From contig NZ_VITN01000005.1 in assembly GCF_007828045.1 (NCBI RefSeq), positions 270,510 through 334,509 on the forward strand: a stretch of DNA of 64,000 nt, given 5' to 3'. This stretch comes from Nitrospirillum amazonense. Lineage in GTDB: Bacteria > Pseudomonadota > Alphaproteobacteria > Azospirillales > Azospirillaceae. The notes beneath the pieces were generated by a model. That model had not been told where the DNA came from and searched no databases. It was given only the letters and a program-made list of their open reading frames with translations. Position 1 is the first letter of the stretch; every line of letters begins with the position of its first letter. Of the stretch, positions 8,594-18,200 are shown one piece after another. The position numbers were made by a program, and so were the translations under genes.

Positions 8594-11263
8594 ATGGCCG
8601 ATGAGGAAGGCTCAACCCGCCTCTCCACCGCCGAGATGGACGCCTTGCCCAACAGCCTGACGCAACGCCTGCCGCCACAGCCCACCGGCGCGGAAATCCA
8701 GGCACCTCTATGGCGCTCCAGCGGCTTCCGGGCCATCGCCCTGCTGATCCTCGCCCCCATCCTGGCCAAGCTCAGCCTGATCCTGGGCTGGCGCCTGGCG
8801 GACCCGCGTTTCGTCGAAGGCTGGCTGGCCAGCGGCGTCACGCGCGACGGGCTGTCCACGCTGGACCCCAACATCGCCTATACCAGCCATGCCTTGGGGC
8901 ATCGCGCGGCCTTGGATTGGCTGTCCGGCCACATTCCCTGGTGGAATCCCTATTCCGGCATCGGCATGCCGCTGGCCGGCGACATGCAATCCGCCGCCCT
9001 GTTTCCGCCCACCCTGCTGCTGGCCCTGCCCAACGGCCAGTTGTACCTGCACATCAGCCTGCAGATTGCATCGGGCGTCTTCACCTGGCTGCTGATGCGG
9101 CGCTTGGGTGTCACGGCGCTAGGCGCCCTTGTGGCCGGCCTGCTGTTCGAATTCAACGGCACCTTCGCCTGGTTGGCCAACGCCGTCGTCAACCCCATCC
9201 CCTTCCTTCCCATGGTGTTGCTGGGGGTGGAAGAGGCACGGGCCCGCGCGCTGGCCGGCCGGGCGGGCGGCTGGGGGTGGACTGCCGGCGGTCTGGCGCT
9301 GTCGCTTTACGCCGGCTTTCCCGAAGTCGCCTACTTCAACGGTCTGCTGATCGCCCTCTGGACCCTGGCACGGCTGGCAGGTCTGGGGGACCGCTCCATG
9401 GCGTATATGGCGCGTGTCGCCACCGGAACGGTGGCCGGCCTGCTGCTGGCCGCCCCCATCCTCATCGCCTTCGTGGAGTATCTGGGCCACGGCTATCTGG
9501 GCAACCATGCCGCCGCCGGCTTCCGTCACTCGCATATCGACATCCAGCGCCTGCTGACCCTATTCCTGCCCTATGCCCTGGGCGAGCTGGGCCATACGCC
9601 GGATGCGCAGGCCTTCATCTTCTGGGGCGCCGTCGGTGGTTATACCGGCCTGATCCTGGTGGTGGTGGCCGCGATGGCGGTCTGGCGCCCCTGGCTGCGC
9701 GGGTTGCGGCTGACGCTGGCCGGTTGGTGCGTGGTGGTGACGGGCGCAGTCTATGGCCAGCATGCGATGGTGGCCGTGGTCACCGCCATCCCGGCGGTCA
9801 GCGACGCGATGTTCTTCCGGTACTTCAACCCCTCGATCTCGTTCGCGCTGGCCGTGCTGGCCGGCTTAGCCTGTCATGACCTGGCGGAGCGGCCGGAGGA
9901 ACGGCGGCCTAAGTTAGCCTACTGGGGCGGCTTGGCCGCGGGCGTGGCGTGCTTGGTGGCGCCGCTTTGGCTGTCCCATCGGCTGTATATGAACGCCCCC
10001 TTCGTGCCCATCCTGGCCCGGTCCCTGATCTACGCCGTGGTGGCGCTGCTGGGCATCCGCGAACTGGGGGGCAGCACCTTCAGCAACCGCACGCGGGCTT
10101 TGATACTGGGCGCCGCGGCCGTTGCCGAAGCGGTGGCCCTGTTCATGCTGCCCTTGCGCAATTATCCCAAAAGCGGCCGGCTACAGACGGCCGGCGTAGA
10201 GTTCCTGCAGAAAAATCTGGGCCTGCAGCGCTTTTACACCCTGGGGCCCATCCAGCCGAACTATGGCGCCTATTACGGTATCGCGGGCATCAACCACAAC
10301 GACCTGCCGCTGCCCGCGGCCTGGGTGGACCACGTTTTCAACCATCTGGACAACAACACCATCGAATCGGCCTTCGACGGCCATGACCGCAAGGTGGCGG
10401 GGGGGCCGACCGCCCTGGAGAACCTGCGCGCCAATCTGGACGCCTATCGGGCCTTGGGCGTGAAATACCTGGTGGCGCCCACCGGCCAAAGCCCCTTCGA
10501 CTGGAAACCGCCGGGCGTGGCCGTCAGCATGACCGAGGTCTCGCGCTTGGAAGACGGCGACAGCGCCAGCCTGGTCCTGCCGCCCGACCCATCCGTGGCG
10601 GACCGCGAGGTGCGGTCGGTCGGCGTCCTGGTGGCCACGTATGTGGGGCAGAGCAAGGGCACGCTGGCCGTGCGTTTCTGCGCCGCCGACCGCTGCGCGG
10701 AAGGACGCCGGGACCTGGCCACGGCGGCCGACAACCAGTACCTGTCCATTCCCCTGGACACGCCGGTGCCTTGGGCGGGGCCCGCCGCCATCACCGTCCA
10801 CAAGGTCGGGGGCGACTTCCCCGTGGGGCTGTGGACCACGCCGGCGCCGGCACGGGATCCGCAAGTGACCTTGCGTTTCGCATCCCCCGTGGCCGGCGAT
10901 GCGGTCATGGACATCGTCGAGCTGCCCGGCGCCCGCCCCTATTTCACGGCCGAGGGGTGCCGGCTGACACCCGCCAGCCGTGAGACGCTGACCGCCGACT
11001 GCCCCGCCCCGGCCATGCTGACGCGCCTGGAACTGTTCATGCCGGGCTGGACCGCGACCGTGAACGGGGTAGCGGCGACGGTCGGCCAGGACGGGCCGCT
11101 GTTCCAGAAGGTCGACCTGCCCGCCGGCCGGTCGGACGTGCGCTTCCACTATCAGCCGCCCCACATGGGTTGGGGCTATGCCGCCTTCCTTGCCGGGCTT
11201 GGTTTGGCGGCAGCCAGCGCCCTGCCCTTCGCCCGCAACCGGCGTTCCGCCGCGACGCCCTGA
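8594..11263 (+). CDS. YfhO-like GT-C membrane glycosyltransferase, array copy 2
   Basis: An 889-residue paralogue of copy 1 with the same order: a short hydrophilic N-terminus, a multi-helix membrane part with 'TLDPNIAYTSHALGHRAALD' and 'PWWNPYSGIG', and a C-terminal soluble domain. The latter contains 'LGLQRFYTLGPIQPNYGAYY', a C-x4-C pair (CAADRC), EGC and DC cysteines, and 'LELFMPGWTAT'. The protein ends in one hydrophobic helix. The frame extends upstream to a TTG at 8537, but ATG 8594 is more plausible. The 112-nt gap after copy 1 has no visible terminator, and copy 3 starts 8 nt after this stop, so copies 2 and 3 are very likely co-transcribed. Function inferred only by family resemblance. 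Confidence 0.75.
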   Translation: MADEEGSTRLSTAEMDALPNSLTQRLPPQPTGAEIQAPLWRSSGFRAIALLILAPILAKLSLILGWRLADPRFVEGWLASGVTRDGLSTLDPNIAYTSHALGHRAALDWLSGHIPWWNPYSGIGMPLAGDMQSAALFPPTLLLALPNGQLYLHISLQIASGVFTWLLMRRLGVTALGALVAGLLFEFNGTFAWLANAVVNPIPFLPMVLLGVEEARARALAGRAGGWGWTAGGLALSLYAGFPEVAYFNGLLIALWTLARLAGLGDRSMAYMARVATGTVAGLLLAAPILIAFVEYLGHGYLGNHAAAGFRHSHIDIQRLLTLFLPYALGELGHTPDAQAFIFWGAVGGYTGLILVVVAAMAVWRPWLRGLRLTLAGWCVVVTGAVYGQHAMVAVVTAIPAVSDAMFFRYFNPSISFALAVLAGLACHDLAERPEERRPKLAYWGGLAAGVACLVAPLWLSHRLYMNAPFVPILARSLIYAVVALLGIRELGGSTFSNRTRALILGAAAVAEAVALFMLPLRNYPKSGRLQTAGVEFLQKNLGLQRFYTLGPIQPNYGAYYGIAGINHNDLPLPAAWVDHVFNHLDNNTIESAFDGHDRKVAGGPTALENLRANLDAYRALGVKYLVAPTGQSPFDWKPPGVAVSMTEVSRLEDGDSASLVLPPDPSVADREVRSVGVLVATYVGQSKGTLAVRFCAADRCAEGRRDLATAADNQYLSIPLDTPVPWAGPAAITVHKVGGDFPVGLWTTPAPARDPQVTLRFASPVAGDAVMDIVELPGARPYFTAEGCRLTPASRETLTADCPAPAMLTRLELFMPGWTATVNGVAATVGQDGPLFQKVDLPAGRSDVRFHYQPPHMGWGYAAFLAGLGLAAASALPFARNRRSAATP

Positions 11264-11271
11264 CGACACCG

Positions 11272-13929
11272 ATGCCATCAGATGCCGCCAACAGCCGGAC
11301 GCCGCTGTTCCTGGTCCTCATCGCCCCCATCCTGGCCAAGCTGCACTTGATCCTGGGCTGGCGTCTGGCCGATGCCCGCTTCGTGGAAAGCGGCATCGCC
11401 GCCCGCGTGCTGCGGCGCAGCCTGTCCACGCTTGACCCCAACATCGCCTATACCAGCCAAGCCCTGGGCCACCGCGCGGCGCTGGACTGGCTATCGGGCC
11501 ACATTCCTTGGTGGAATCCCTATTCCGGCGTCGGCATGCCTCTGGCCGGCGACATGCAGTCCGCCGCCCTGTTCCCGCTCACGATGCTGCTGGCCCTGCC
11601 CAATGGGCAGCTCTACATGCACATCAGCCTGCAGGTCCTGGCCGGCCTCTTCACCTGGATGCTGCTGCGGCGGCTGGGCCTGGCGCCGATGGCGTCCGCC
11701 GTGGCGGCCCTGTTGTTCGAGTTCAACGGCACATACGCCTGGCTGGGCAATGCCGTCGTCAATCCCATCTGCTTTCTACCGATGACCCTGCTGGGCGTGG
11801 AAACCGTGCGGACCCGTGTCCAGGCGGGCGCACGGGGTGGCTGGGCCTGGATCGTCCTGGGCCTGGCGTTGTCGCTCTATGCCGGTTTCCCCGAGGTCGC
11901 CTATTTCAACGGCCTGCTGGTCGGCGTCTGGACGCTGGCGCGGCTGGCGGGGGCATGGCCTGAGGGGACGCGGGCGGACTATCTCGCCCGGACGGCGCTG
12001 GGCGCGGTCGGTGGCCTGCTGGTGGCGGGGCCCATCCTGGTCGCCTTCCTGGGCTATTTACCGGACGCCAACCTGGGCGATCACAGCAACGGCGGCTTCC
12101 GCCACGTGCATCTGTCCGCCGCCCGCCTGATCACGCTGGTCCTGCCTTATGCCCTGGGCCGGCTGAGCGACCCCGGCACGGCCGAAAGCTTCGGCTTCTG
12201 GGGGGGAGTGGGCGGGTACGCCGGTGTGGGCCTGCTGGCCTTGAGCATGATCGGCGCGGTTGGAATCCACCTGCGTCCCCTGCGTCTGGTCCTGGCGGGC
12301 TGGGTCGCCATCGTCACCGGCGCCATGTATGGCCTGCCCGTGGTCAACAGCCTGGTGACCGCCATCCCGGGCGTCGGCTGGGCGATGTTCTTTCGCTATT
12401 TCGCCCCCTCGGTGGCCTTTGCCCTAGCCGTCCTCGCGGGACTGGCCTGCCAGGATCTGACGGAAGCGGCAAAGCCAACGCGCCGGCAATGGCTGGGCTT
12501 CCTGACGGCGATGGCTTTCGTCGCGCTGGCCTCGGGCCTCGCCGCCCCGCTGCTGGCGCTGAAGCCTTACCGCGCGCCCTGGCTTTGGGGCTCGCTGGCG
12601 GTGGCCGCGATGGTCCTGGGGGGCATGGCCGCCATCCTGCGCCGATCCACCCCGGGCAGCCATTGCCGCGCCCATTGGCTGGGGGGGCTGGCGGTGGCCG
12701 AGGCGGTGCTGCTGCTGCTGATACCCACCCTGTTCTACCCAGGTGCCGGCGACCTCAGGGAAGGCGGCATCGACTTCCTGCGAAGCCATCTGGGCCTGCA
12801 GCGCTTTTACACGCTGGGTCCCATCCAGCCCAACTACGGCGCCTATTACGGCATTGGCGGCATCAACCACAACAACCTGCCGCTGCCGGCCGCCTGGGTG
12901 GATCATGTCGTTCAGCGGCTGGACGACAACACCTATCCCATCGCCTTCGACGGCCGGGACCGCCGCGTCGCCACGGGGCCCAGCGCGGTGGACAACCTGC
13001 GGCGCGACCCGGACGCCTACCGTGACATGGGTGTCCGCTACGTCGTTTCCGTGCCAGGTGAAGGCCCCTTCGACTGGGCCCCCCCCGGAATGGTCGACCA
13101 GGTCCAGCGCCCACTTGCCCTGGCCGGCGGGGATATGGCGACCCTGACCCTGCCGGCGGACGCCCACCGGGCGCCCTTCGACGCCAGGCGCGGCCGGGTC
13201 GCCGCCGTGGGCCTGCATGTCAGTTCCCTGAAGAACGGCGCCGCCGACGGCCGCCTGACGCTGCGCCTGTGCGCCGGTACGATGTGCGCCGACGGCGGGC
13301 ACGAGCTATCGGATGTCGTCGGTGGCAGCTATATCCTGGTTCCGCTGGCCGAAGCCGTTCCGCTGGCGGGCGACGCCCCCCTGACGCTGGCGGTCAGCCG
13401 GGTGGGCGGACGCAAGCGTTTCGGCTTGTCCATGTGGACGGCGGGGACGGACACGGGACGCACCTTCACCCTGAACGGCGCGCCGATCCTCGACGTGGAG
13501 CCCCATGTCGCCTTCGCCCTGGTTGGGGCCGAACCAGCCGATGAAGGCGGCGGCCCCGTCTTCCGCGATGACGTGATGCAGATCGACGCGCTGCCCGACC
13601 CCCGGCCGTACTTCGGCGCCGACGGCTGCCACCTGTCGCCGATCAGCCGGGAACGGCTGGCGACCGACTGCGCCGCCCCGGCCGCACTGACCCGGCTGGA
13701 GTTGTTCATGCCGGGCTGGAGAGCCACCGTGAACGGCCGGGAACAGGTCGTAAAGGCCGACGGCCCCCTGTTCCAGAAGGTCGAGTTGCCGGCCGGCCGG
13801 TCGGAGGTGGTTTTTCGCTATACCCCGCCGCACATGGGCTGGGGCTACGGCGCCCTCGCCGCCGGGTTGGCCCTGTTCGTGCTGGGCATGGGCCAAGGCC
13901 GGCGACGAAATCTCAGCGATCCTCGCTGA
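11272..13929 (+). CDS. YfhO-like GT-C membrane glycosyltransferase, array copy 3
   Basis: An 885-residue paralogue, closest by eye to copy 2 ('TLDPNIAYTSQALGHRAALD', 'PWWNPYSGVG', 'LGLQRFYTLGPIQPNYGAYY'). The frame is open into copy 2, but ATG 11272 matches where homology starts. The C-terminal domain carries an insertion relative to copy 2 around residues 715-765 (between the CAGTMC pair and the EGC-like cysteine). The EGC cysteine is here in 'ADGCHLS', followed by TDC. The 3' end overlaps a convergent lipoprotein gene by 17 nt, so the two transcripts are complementary at their ends. Confidence 0.75.
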   Translation: MPSDAANSRTPLFLVLIAPILAKLHLILGWRLADARFVESGIAARVLRRSLSTLDPNIAYTSQALGHRAALDWLSGHIPWWNPYSGVGMPLAGDMQSAALFPLTMLLALPNGQLYMHISLQVLAGLFTWMLLRRLGLAPMASAVAALLFEFNGTYAWLGNAVVNPICFLPMTLLGVETVRTRVQAGARGGWAWIVLGLALSLYAGFPEVAYFNGLLVGVWTLARLAGAWPEGTRADYLARTALGAVGGLLVAGPILVAFLGYLPDANLGDHSNGGFRHVHLSAARLITLVLPYALGRLSDPGTAESFGFWGGVGGYAGVGLLALSMIGAVGIHLRPLRLVLAGWVAIVTGAMYGLPVVNSLVTAIPGVGWAMFFRYFAPSVAFALAVLAGLACQDLTEAAKPTRRQWLGFLTAMAFVALASGLAAPLLALKPYRAPWLWGSLAVAAMVLGGMAAILRRSTPGSHCRAHWLGGLAVAEAVLLLLIPTLFYPGAGDLREGGIDFLRSHLGLQRFYTLGPIQPNYGAYYGIGGINHNNLPLPAAWVDHVVQRLDDNTYPIAFDGRDRRVATGPSAVDNLRRDPDAYRDMGVRYVVSVPGEGPFDWAPPGMVDQVQRPLALAGGDMATLTLPADAHRAPFDARRGRVAAVGLHVSSLKNGAADGRLTLRLCAGTMCADGGHELSDVVGGSYILVPLAEAVPLAGDAPLTLAVSRVGGRKRFGLSMWTAGTDTGRTFTLNGAPILDVEPHVAFALVGAEPADEGGGPVFRDDVMQIDALPDPRPYFGADGCHLSPISRERLATDCAAPAALTRLELFMPGWRATVNGREQVVKADGPLFQKVELPAGRSEVVFRYTPPHMGWGYGALAAGLALFVLGMGQGRRRNLSDPR

Positions 13930-14239
13930 CCGAGATCAGGGCCGTGTCCTTGACGACGCAGCGCATGACGTGGCGGCCGGCGGCGGCGGTGATGTCGCGG
14001 CGGGGCATCAGGGTGAAGGGTTGGACCACGGTCTGGCGGCCATCGGCCTCGGTGGCCAACGTGGGCAGGTCGAAGGCGATTTTATAATAGTCGTCATAGA
14101 CGTGATCGACCTCGCGCCGGCAGACGGTGGTCGCCGTGCGCGGCATGTCATAGTGATGGCCGCTGTCGTCGGCGTTGATGACGCAGCCGCTCAAGGACAG
14201 GCAGCCGATGGCGGCGCCCATGATCACCCGGTTACGCAT
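13913..14239 (-). CDS. Small predicted lipoprotein
   Basis: A 108-residue protein starting MRNRVIMGAAIGCLSLSGC, a type II signal peptide with lipobox LSGC, so the mature protein should be anchored at Cys19. The mature part is short and polar with two further cysteines (TVCRRE and MRCVVKD) that could pair. No family recognised. A GGAG sequence precedes the start. It is transcribed against the YfhO-like array and its last 17 nt overlap the end of copy 3. Its promoter must lie in the region shared with copy 4, which runs the other way. Confidence 0.75.
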   Translation of the reverse strand: MRNRVIMGAAIGCLSLSGCVINADDSGHHYDMPRTATTVCRREVDHVYDDYYKIAFDLPTLATEADGRQTVVQPFTLMPRRDITAAAGRHVMRCVVKDTALISVSEDR

Positions 14240-14378
14240 GGCCCCATTCTCCCCTTATATGGCGATGGCGCGCGACGGCGCGCCCGCCCTCTCTACAAGG
14301 CCGGTGGGGAAGGACAAGTCGATGAAACCAGGGGGTTACCCGAATTTACCGGGCGGCAACGCGGGGTCGCTCCACCGT

Positions 14379-14408
14379 AACGCAAGAGATTCAAACGCAA
14401 GGGATTCA
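14379..14408 (+). repeat. Tandem 15-bp direct repeat upstream of array copy 4
   Basis: Two abutting copies, aacgcaagagattca (14379-14393) and aacgcaagggattca (14394-14408), differ at one position. Each contains a GATTC (GANTC) site. The repeat lies about 90 nt before the start of copy 4 in the divergent promoter region shared with the lipoprotein gene. A tandem binding site for a regulator is possible. Nothing else was recognised in 14240-14495. Confidence 0.55.
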
Positions 14409-14495
14409 ATCTGTGAGGTAAAGCCTTGCGGGACTTGAAATCCACGGACCATTGAGGGATCCAGTCCCCAGACCCTCGAAGCCGCAGGACCACCA

Positions 14496-17183
14496 ATGCC
14501 CCAGATGCCCGCAGCCGCCGGCACATCCCCGGACCGGAACGGCCGTAACGGCTTCGGCACGGCGTTCATCCTGGCGGTACTGATGCCGGTGCTGGCCAAG
14601 CTGCACCAGATCCTGCACCTGCGCCTGGCCAACCCGGCCCTGATGAACAGCGACCTGGTCACTGGACTGAATGCCGACGGGGTGTCGTCCCTGGACCCCA
14701 ACGTCGGCTTCACCAGCCAGACGCTGGGGCATCGCGCGGCCCTGGACCTGCTGTCAGGCCACCTGCCCTGGTAGAACCCGTATGAAGGCGTGGGCATGCC
14801 GCTGGCGGGGGAGATGCAATCGGCGGCGCTGTTCCCCCTGACGCCGCTGCTGGCCCTGCCGGACGGCCAGCTTTACATGCACATCGCGATGCAGATCATC
14901 GCCGGCATCTTCACCGTGCTGGTAATGCGCCGCTTGGGCACGGGCGCCCTGGCCGCCGCCACCGCCGCCCTGCTGTTCGAATTCAACGGGACGTACGCCT
15001 GGCTGGCCAACGCCGTCATCAACCCCATCTGCTTCCTGCCCATGATCCTGTTGGGGGTGGAGGATGTCCGCCTGAGCATCGCGGAAGGCCGCCGGGGGGG
15101 ATGGGGCTGGATCGGGCTGGGGGTGGCGCTGTCCCTGTACGCCGGCTTTCCGGAAATGGCCTATCTGGATGGGCTGCTGGCCGCCGCCTGGACCTTGGCC
15201 CGCCTGCCGGGCCTGGACCGCCGCCAAGCCGCGGTGTTCCTGGCGCGCCTGTTGCTAGGCGTCGGGGCCGGCGTCCTGCTGGCGACCCCCATCCTGATCG
15301 CCTTCCTGGGATATTTGCCGCATGCCTTCGTGGGCGCCCACGGCGGCGAAGGCTATCGTTATGTCCGCCTGGGTCAGGAACGCCTCATCACCCTGCTGAT
15401 GCCTTACCTCCATGGACGGCTGACGGACGCCACCACCCCGGATGCCGGCGTCTTCTGGGGGCGGGCCGGGGGCTATATCGGCATGATGATGCCGGCCATG
15501 GCGGTGATGGGCCTGTGGGCGCGGCGGTGGTGCGGCCTGCGTCTGGCCTTGGGCGCATGGTCGCTCTTCACCATCGCCACCCTCTACGGCGTGCCTGGCC
15601 TGACCCATCTGGTCACCGCCGTGCCCATGGTCACCAACAGCATCTTCACGCGCTATCTGCCACCCTCTTTCGAATTCGCCCTGGCCGTCCTGGCTGGCCT
15701 CGCCTGTCACGACCTGGCCCAGGCCGGCGACCTGCGGCGATTGTGGACCCGTCCGCTTTTCCGGAATGGGGCCGCCGCCCTGGTACTGCTGTTGCTGGCC
15801 GCCGCCGTCCTGTCGTGGGGGCGCTTCAACGACGCCGCCGTCCTGTCATGGTACCGGCTGTCGATCGGTGTCGCCGCGGCCCTGGCGCTGGGCGTCTGCG
15901 TCCTGGCATTCCCGCGCCTGGACGGCCGGCGCCAGGCCCGGGGCCTGGCGGCTTTCGCCGTGGTGGAGGCCATCGCCCTGTTCCTGGTGCCGGCGGTGTG
16001 GACGGTCCGGGCCGGCACGCTGCAGCTGGGCGGCATCCACTTCCTGCGGCAGAATTTGGGGTTGCAGCGTTTTTACACCCTGGGCCCCATACAGCCCAAC
16101 TATGGGTCCTTCTACGGCATCGCCAGCCTGAACCACGATGACCTGCCCCTGCCCGCCGACTGGACGCGCTACGTCCACGACCATCTGGACGACAACACCA
16201 CCGGTGTCACCTTCGGCCCCTATGGGCACCTGGACCCCAGCCGGGGCAGCCAGGCGCAGAACCTGATGCGCAACCTGGACGCCTTTCGTGAGGTAGGCGT
16301 CAAATACGTGGTCGCCCCGCCCGGGATTTCGCCCTTCGGATGGGATGCCGGCCAGGATGCGAACGATCCCGGCCACCAGCCGCTGCGCCTGGACGACGGC
16401 ACGCGGGTGACGCTGGAGGTGCCGGATTACCCGGCGGGGAATGAGGTGCATGACGTCAGCGTCATGCTGGGCACCTATGGCGACAAGAGTGACGGCCTTT
16501 TGCGGGTGACGGCGTGCCGGGGCGATGTCTGCGCCAATGGGCGGACCGATTTGGCCGCCGCCCGTGACGGCCGCTACGCCCGGATTTCCCTGGACCACCC
16601 GCTGCCAGCGGGCGGCGCGCCGGTCACCCTGGAATGGCGCAAGTCCGGCGGTGCGGTGCCGGTGGTCATCTGGGCCGTTCAAGGCCATGCCGACCGGCCC
16701 CGCGCCCTGACCCTGGACGGTGTGCCCAAGCCGGGATGGGAGGCCGTCATCGGCCTGGGCTCCCCGGTTCCGGCCTTCGTGGACGCGCCCGTCTATTCCG
16801 ATGCCGTCATGGACATTTACCAGATGCGCCAGCCCCCGGCGCCGTATTTCCAGGCGGAGGGATGCGTGGTCGAGGCGACCTTGCGCACGCAGGCCATGGT
16901 GGACTGCCCCACCCCGGCGGCGTTGACGCGGCGGGAACTGTACCTGCCGGGATGGACAGTTACCGTCAACGGCCAGGACAGCCCCGTGCTGCGACAGGGG
17001 GAACTGTTCCAGCGGGTCGCCCTGCCCGCGGGCCGGTCGGTGGTGGCGTTCCGCTTCCGCCCGCCCTTTATGCCCCTGGGATATGCGGCCCTCGCCGTCG
17101 GCCTGTTGCTGACGGGCCTGGGATGGCGGCCCAGGCGTGATGAGCGTGGCGGCGCAACGGCCCCTAACAGGCGAAATCGCTGA
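14496..17183 (+). pseudogene. YfhO-like array copy 4, interrupted by an in-frame amber codon
   Basis: The 896-codon frame runs 14496-17183 and aligns by eye with copies 1-3 throughout, but codon 93 (14772-14774) is TAG. It falls in the array's most conserved motif: copies 1-3 read PWWNPY and this copy reads PW-stop-NPY. One G-to-A change from TGG explains it. Everything downstream is intact: 'FPLTPLLALPDGQLYMHIAM', CRGDVC, EGC and DC cysteines, 'LPGWTVTVNG', and a terminal helix. Both parts keep the third-position G/C bias, so the lesion is recent, an assembly or sequencing error, or suppressed. A restart at ATG 14790 would lose the first helix and first loop. The 3' end overlaps a convergent lipoprotein gene by 20 nt. 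Confidence 0.75.
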
Positions 17184-18198
17184 TCTTGCCGTCGCCTTCC
17201 AGATGGACCACGCACAGCCAGGTTCCGCTGGCGTAGCGCGCCTCATAGACGTCGTGGCTGACGCGGGCGTCGGGCGCGTCCTTCTTGTTCAGCGCGCGCT
17301 CGATGCTGCCGATGTAGCGCAAGCCCTGCAAGGCGCCCCGCCCCGCGGCGCGGTTCGGGCGGGCCAGCAGCTTGGTCAGGCGTGGCAGCAGGTTGGGGGT
17401 GTAGAGGCCGGGGGTCAGCTGGCCGCTGTCCCAGTCGGCCAGGGCCTGGCGCAGGGCCGCCAGGCTGGGCGGGGCCGCGTCCGCCGGCGGTTCAAAGTGC
17501 ACGCCGCGCGCCGGCACCTGCGCCGTCACCGGCAGGAAGCCCACCAGCCGGCCGTTGGCCTGGCCGGTGAAAGACAATTGCTGGCCCACCGTCCCCTCGA
17601 CCTCGGCATCGACATGGAAGGCGATGCCGCCCGCCAGGCTCCACGACAGGCTGAGGTGGCGCTCCTCCAGCTCCCCCTCCCCCACCGAGTCCAGCAGGGG
17701 GCAATAGGCCAACAGGCGGCCGCGCGTCTGCTCGAACCGGCAGATGTGGGTGTCGTTCTCATAGCGCTTGTAGAAGGCCGAATCGCCCAGGCCGAAGGTG
17801 GAGCGGGCGGTGATCTTCCAATAGCCGCTGACGTCCAAGGGCGTCACCACCACCTCCTGGATGCCGGTGTCCTGGGGCGGCGCGAACGGCCCGGCGGCCG
17901 TGGCCGGGGTGGATTGGGCGGACGCAGCTTGGGCGGCTGCCGTCCGCTTGCGCGGCGGCCCGGCGGACACGGCGCCAGGGACCGGCGCACCATCCGGCAT
18001 GGCTTGGGGGTCGGCCTTGTCGGTACCAGCTAAAGGGCTGGCGGCCTGGGACGCGCCCTGCAGCGGCGGCAGCACCACCCCATCGGCGGGGCCGCCCAGA
18101 TGATGCAGGGCGGTGCCGTGTTCCTGGGCGTTGTTGCTGGCACAGGCCGCCAGGCCCAGCATCAGCGCCATCGCCAGTCCGCTTCGCCGTTTGCGCAT
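17164..18198 (-). CDS. Predicted lipoprotein, function unknown
   Basis: A 344-residue protein starting MRKRRSGLAMALMLGLAAC; the lipobox LAAC predicts lipidation at Cys19. A long Ala/Pro-rich linker (about residues 25-120) leads to a globular part with 'VSGYWKITARSTFGLGDSAF' followed by single cysteines, ending 'DGKISDFAC'. The frame extends upstream, but ATG 18198 has an AAGG ribosome binding site and begins the signal peptide. It follows yciB after 2 nt, so amn-yciB-lipoprotein is probably one transcript. Its 3' end overlaps array copy 4 by 20 nt, convergently. The family was not recognised. Confidence 0.75.
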   Translation of the reverse strand: MRKRRSGLAMALMLGLAACASNNAQEHGTALHHLGGPADGVVLPPLQGASQAASPLAGTDKADPQAMPDGAPVPGAVSAGPPRKRTAAAQAASAQSTPATAAGPFAPPQDTGIQEVVVTPLDVSGYWKITARSTFGLGDSAFYKRYENDTHICRFEQTRGRLLAYCPLLDSVGEGELEERHLSLSWSLAGGIAFHVDAEVEGTVGQQLSFTGQANGRLVGFLPVTAQVPARGVHFEPPADAAPPSLAALRQALADWDSGQLTPGLYTPNLLPRLTKLLARPNRAAGRGALQGLRYIGSIERALNKKDAPDARVSHDVYEARYASGTWLCVVHLEGDGKISDFAC

Positions 18199-18200
18199 CC

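Noticed and set aside
14496-17183. Pyrrolysine or programmed read-through at the amber codon
   Set aside because: No read-through signal is visible, the other copies have Trp (TGG) at this position, and a single mutation explains the codon.
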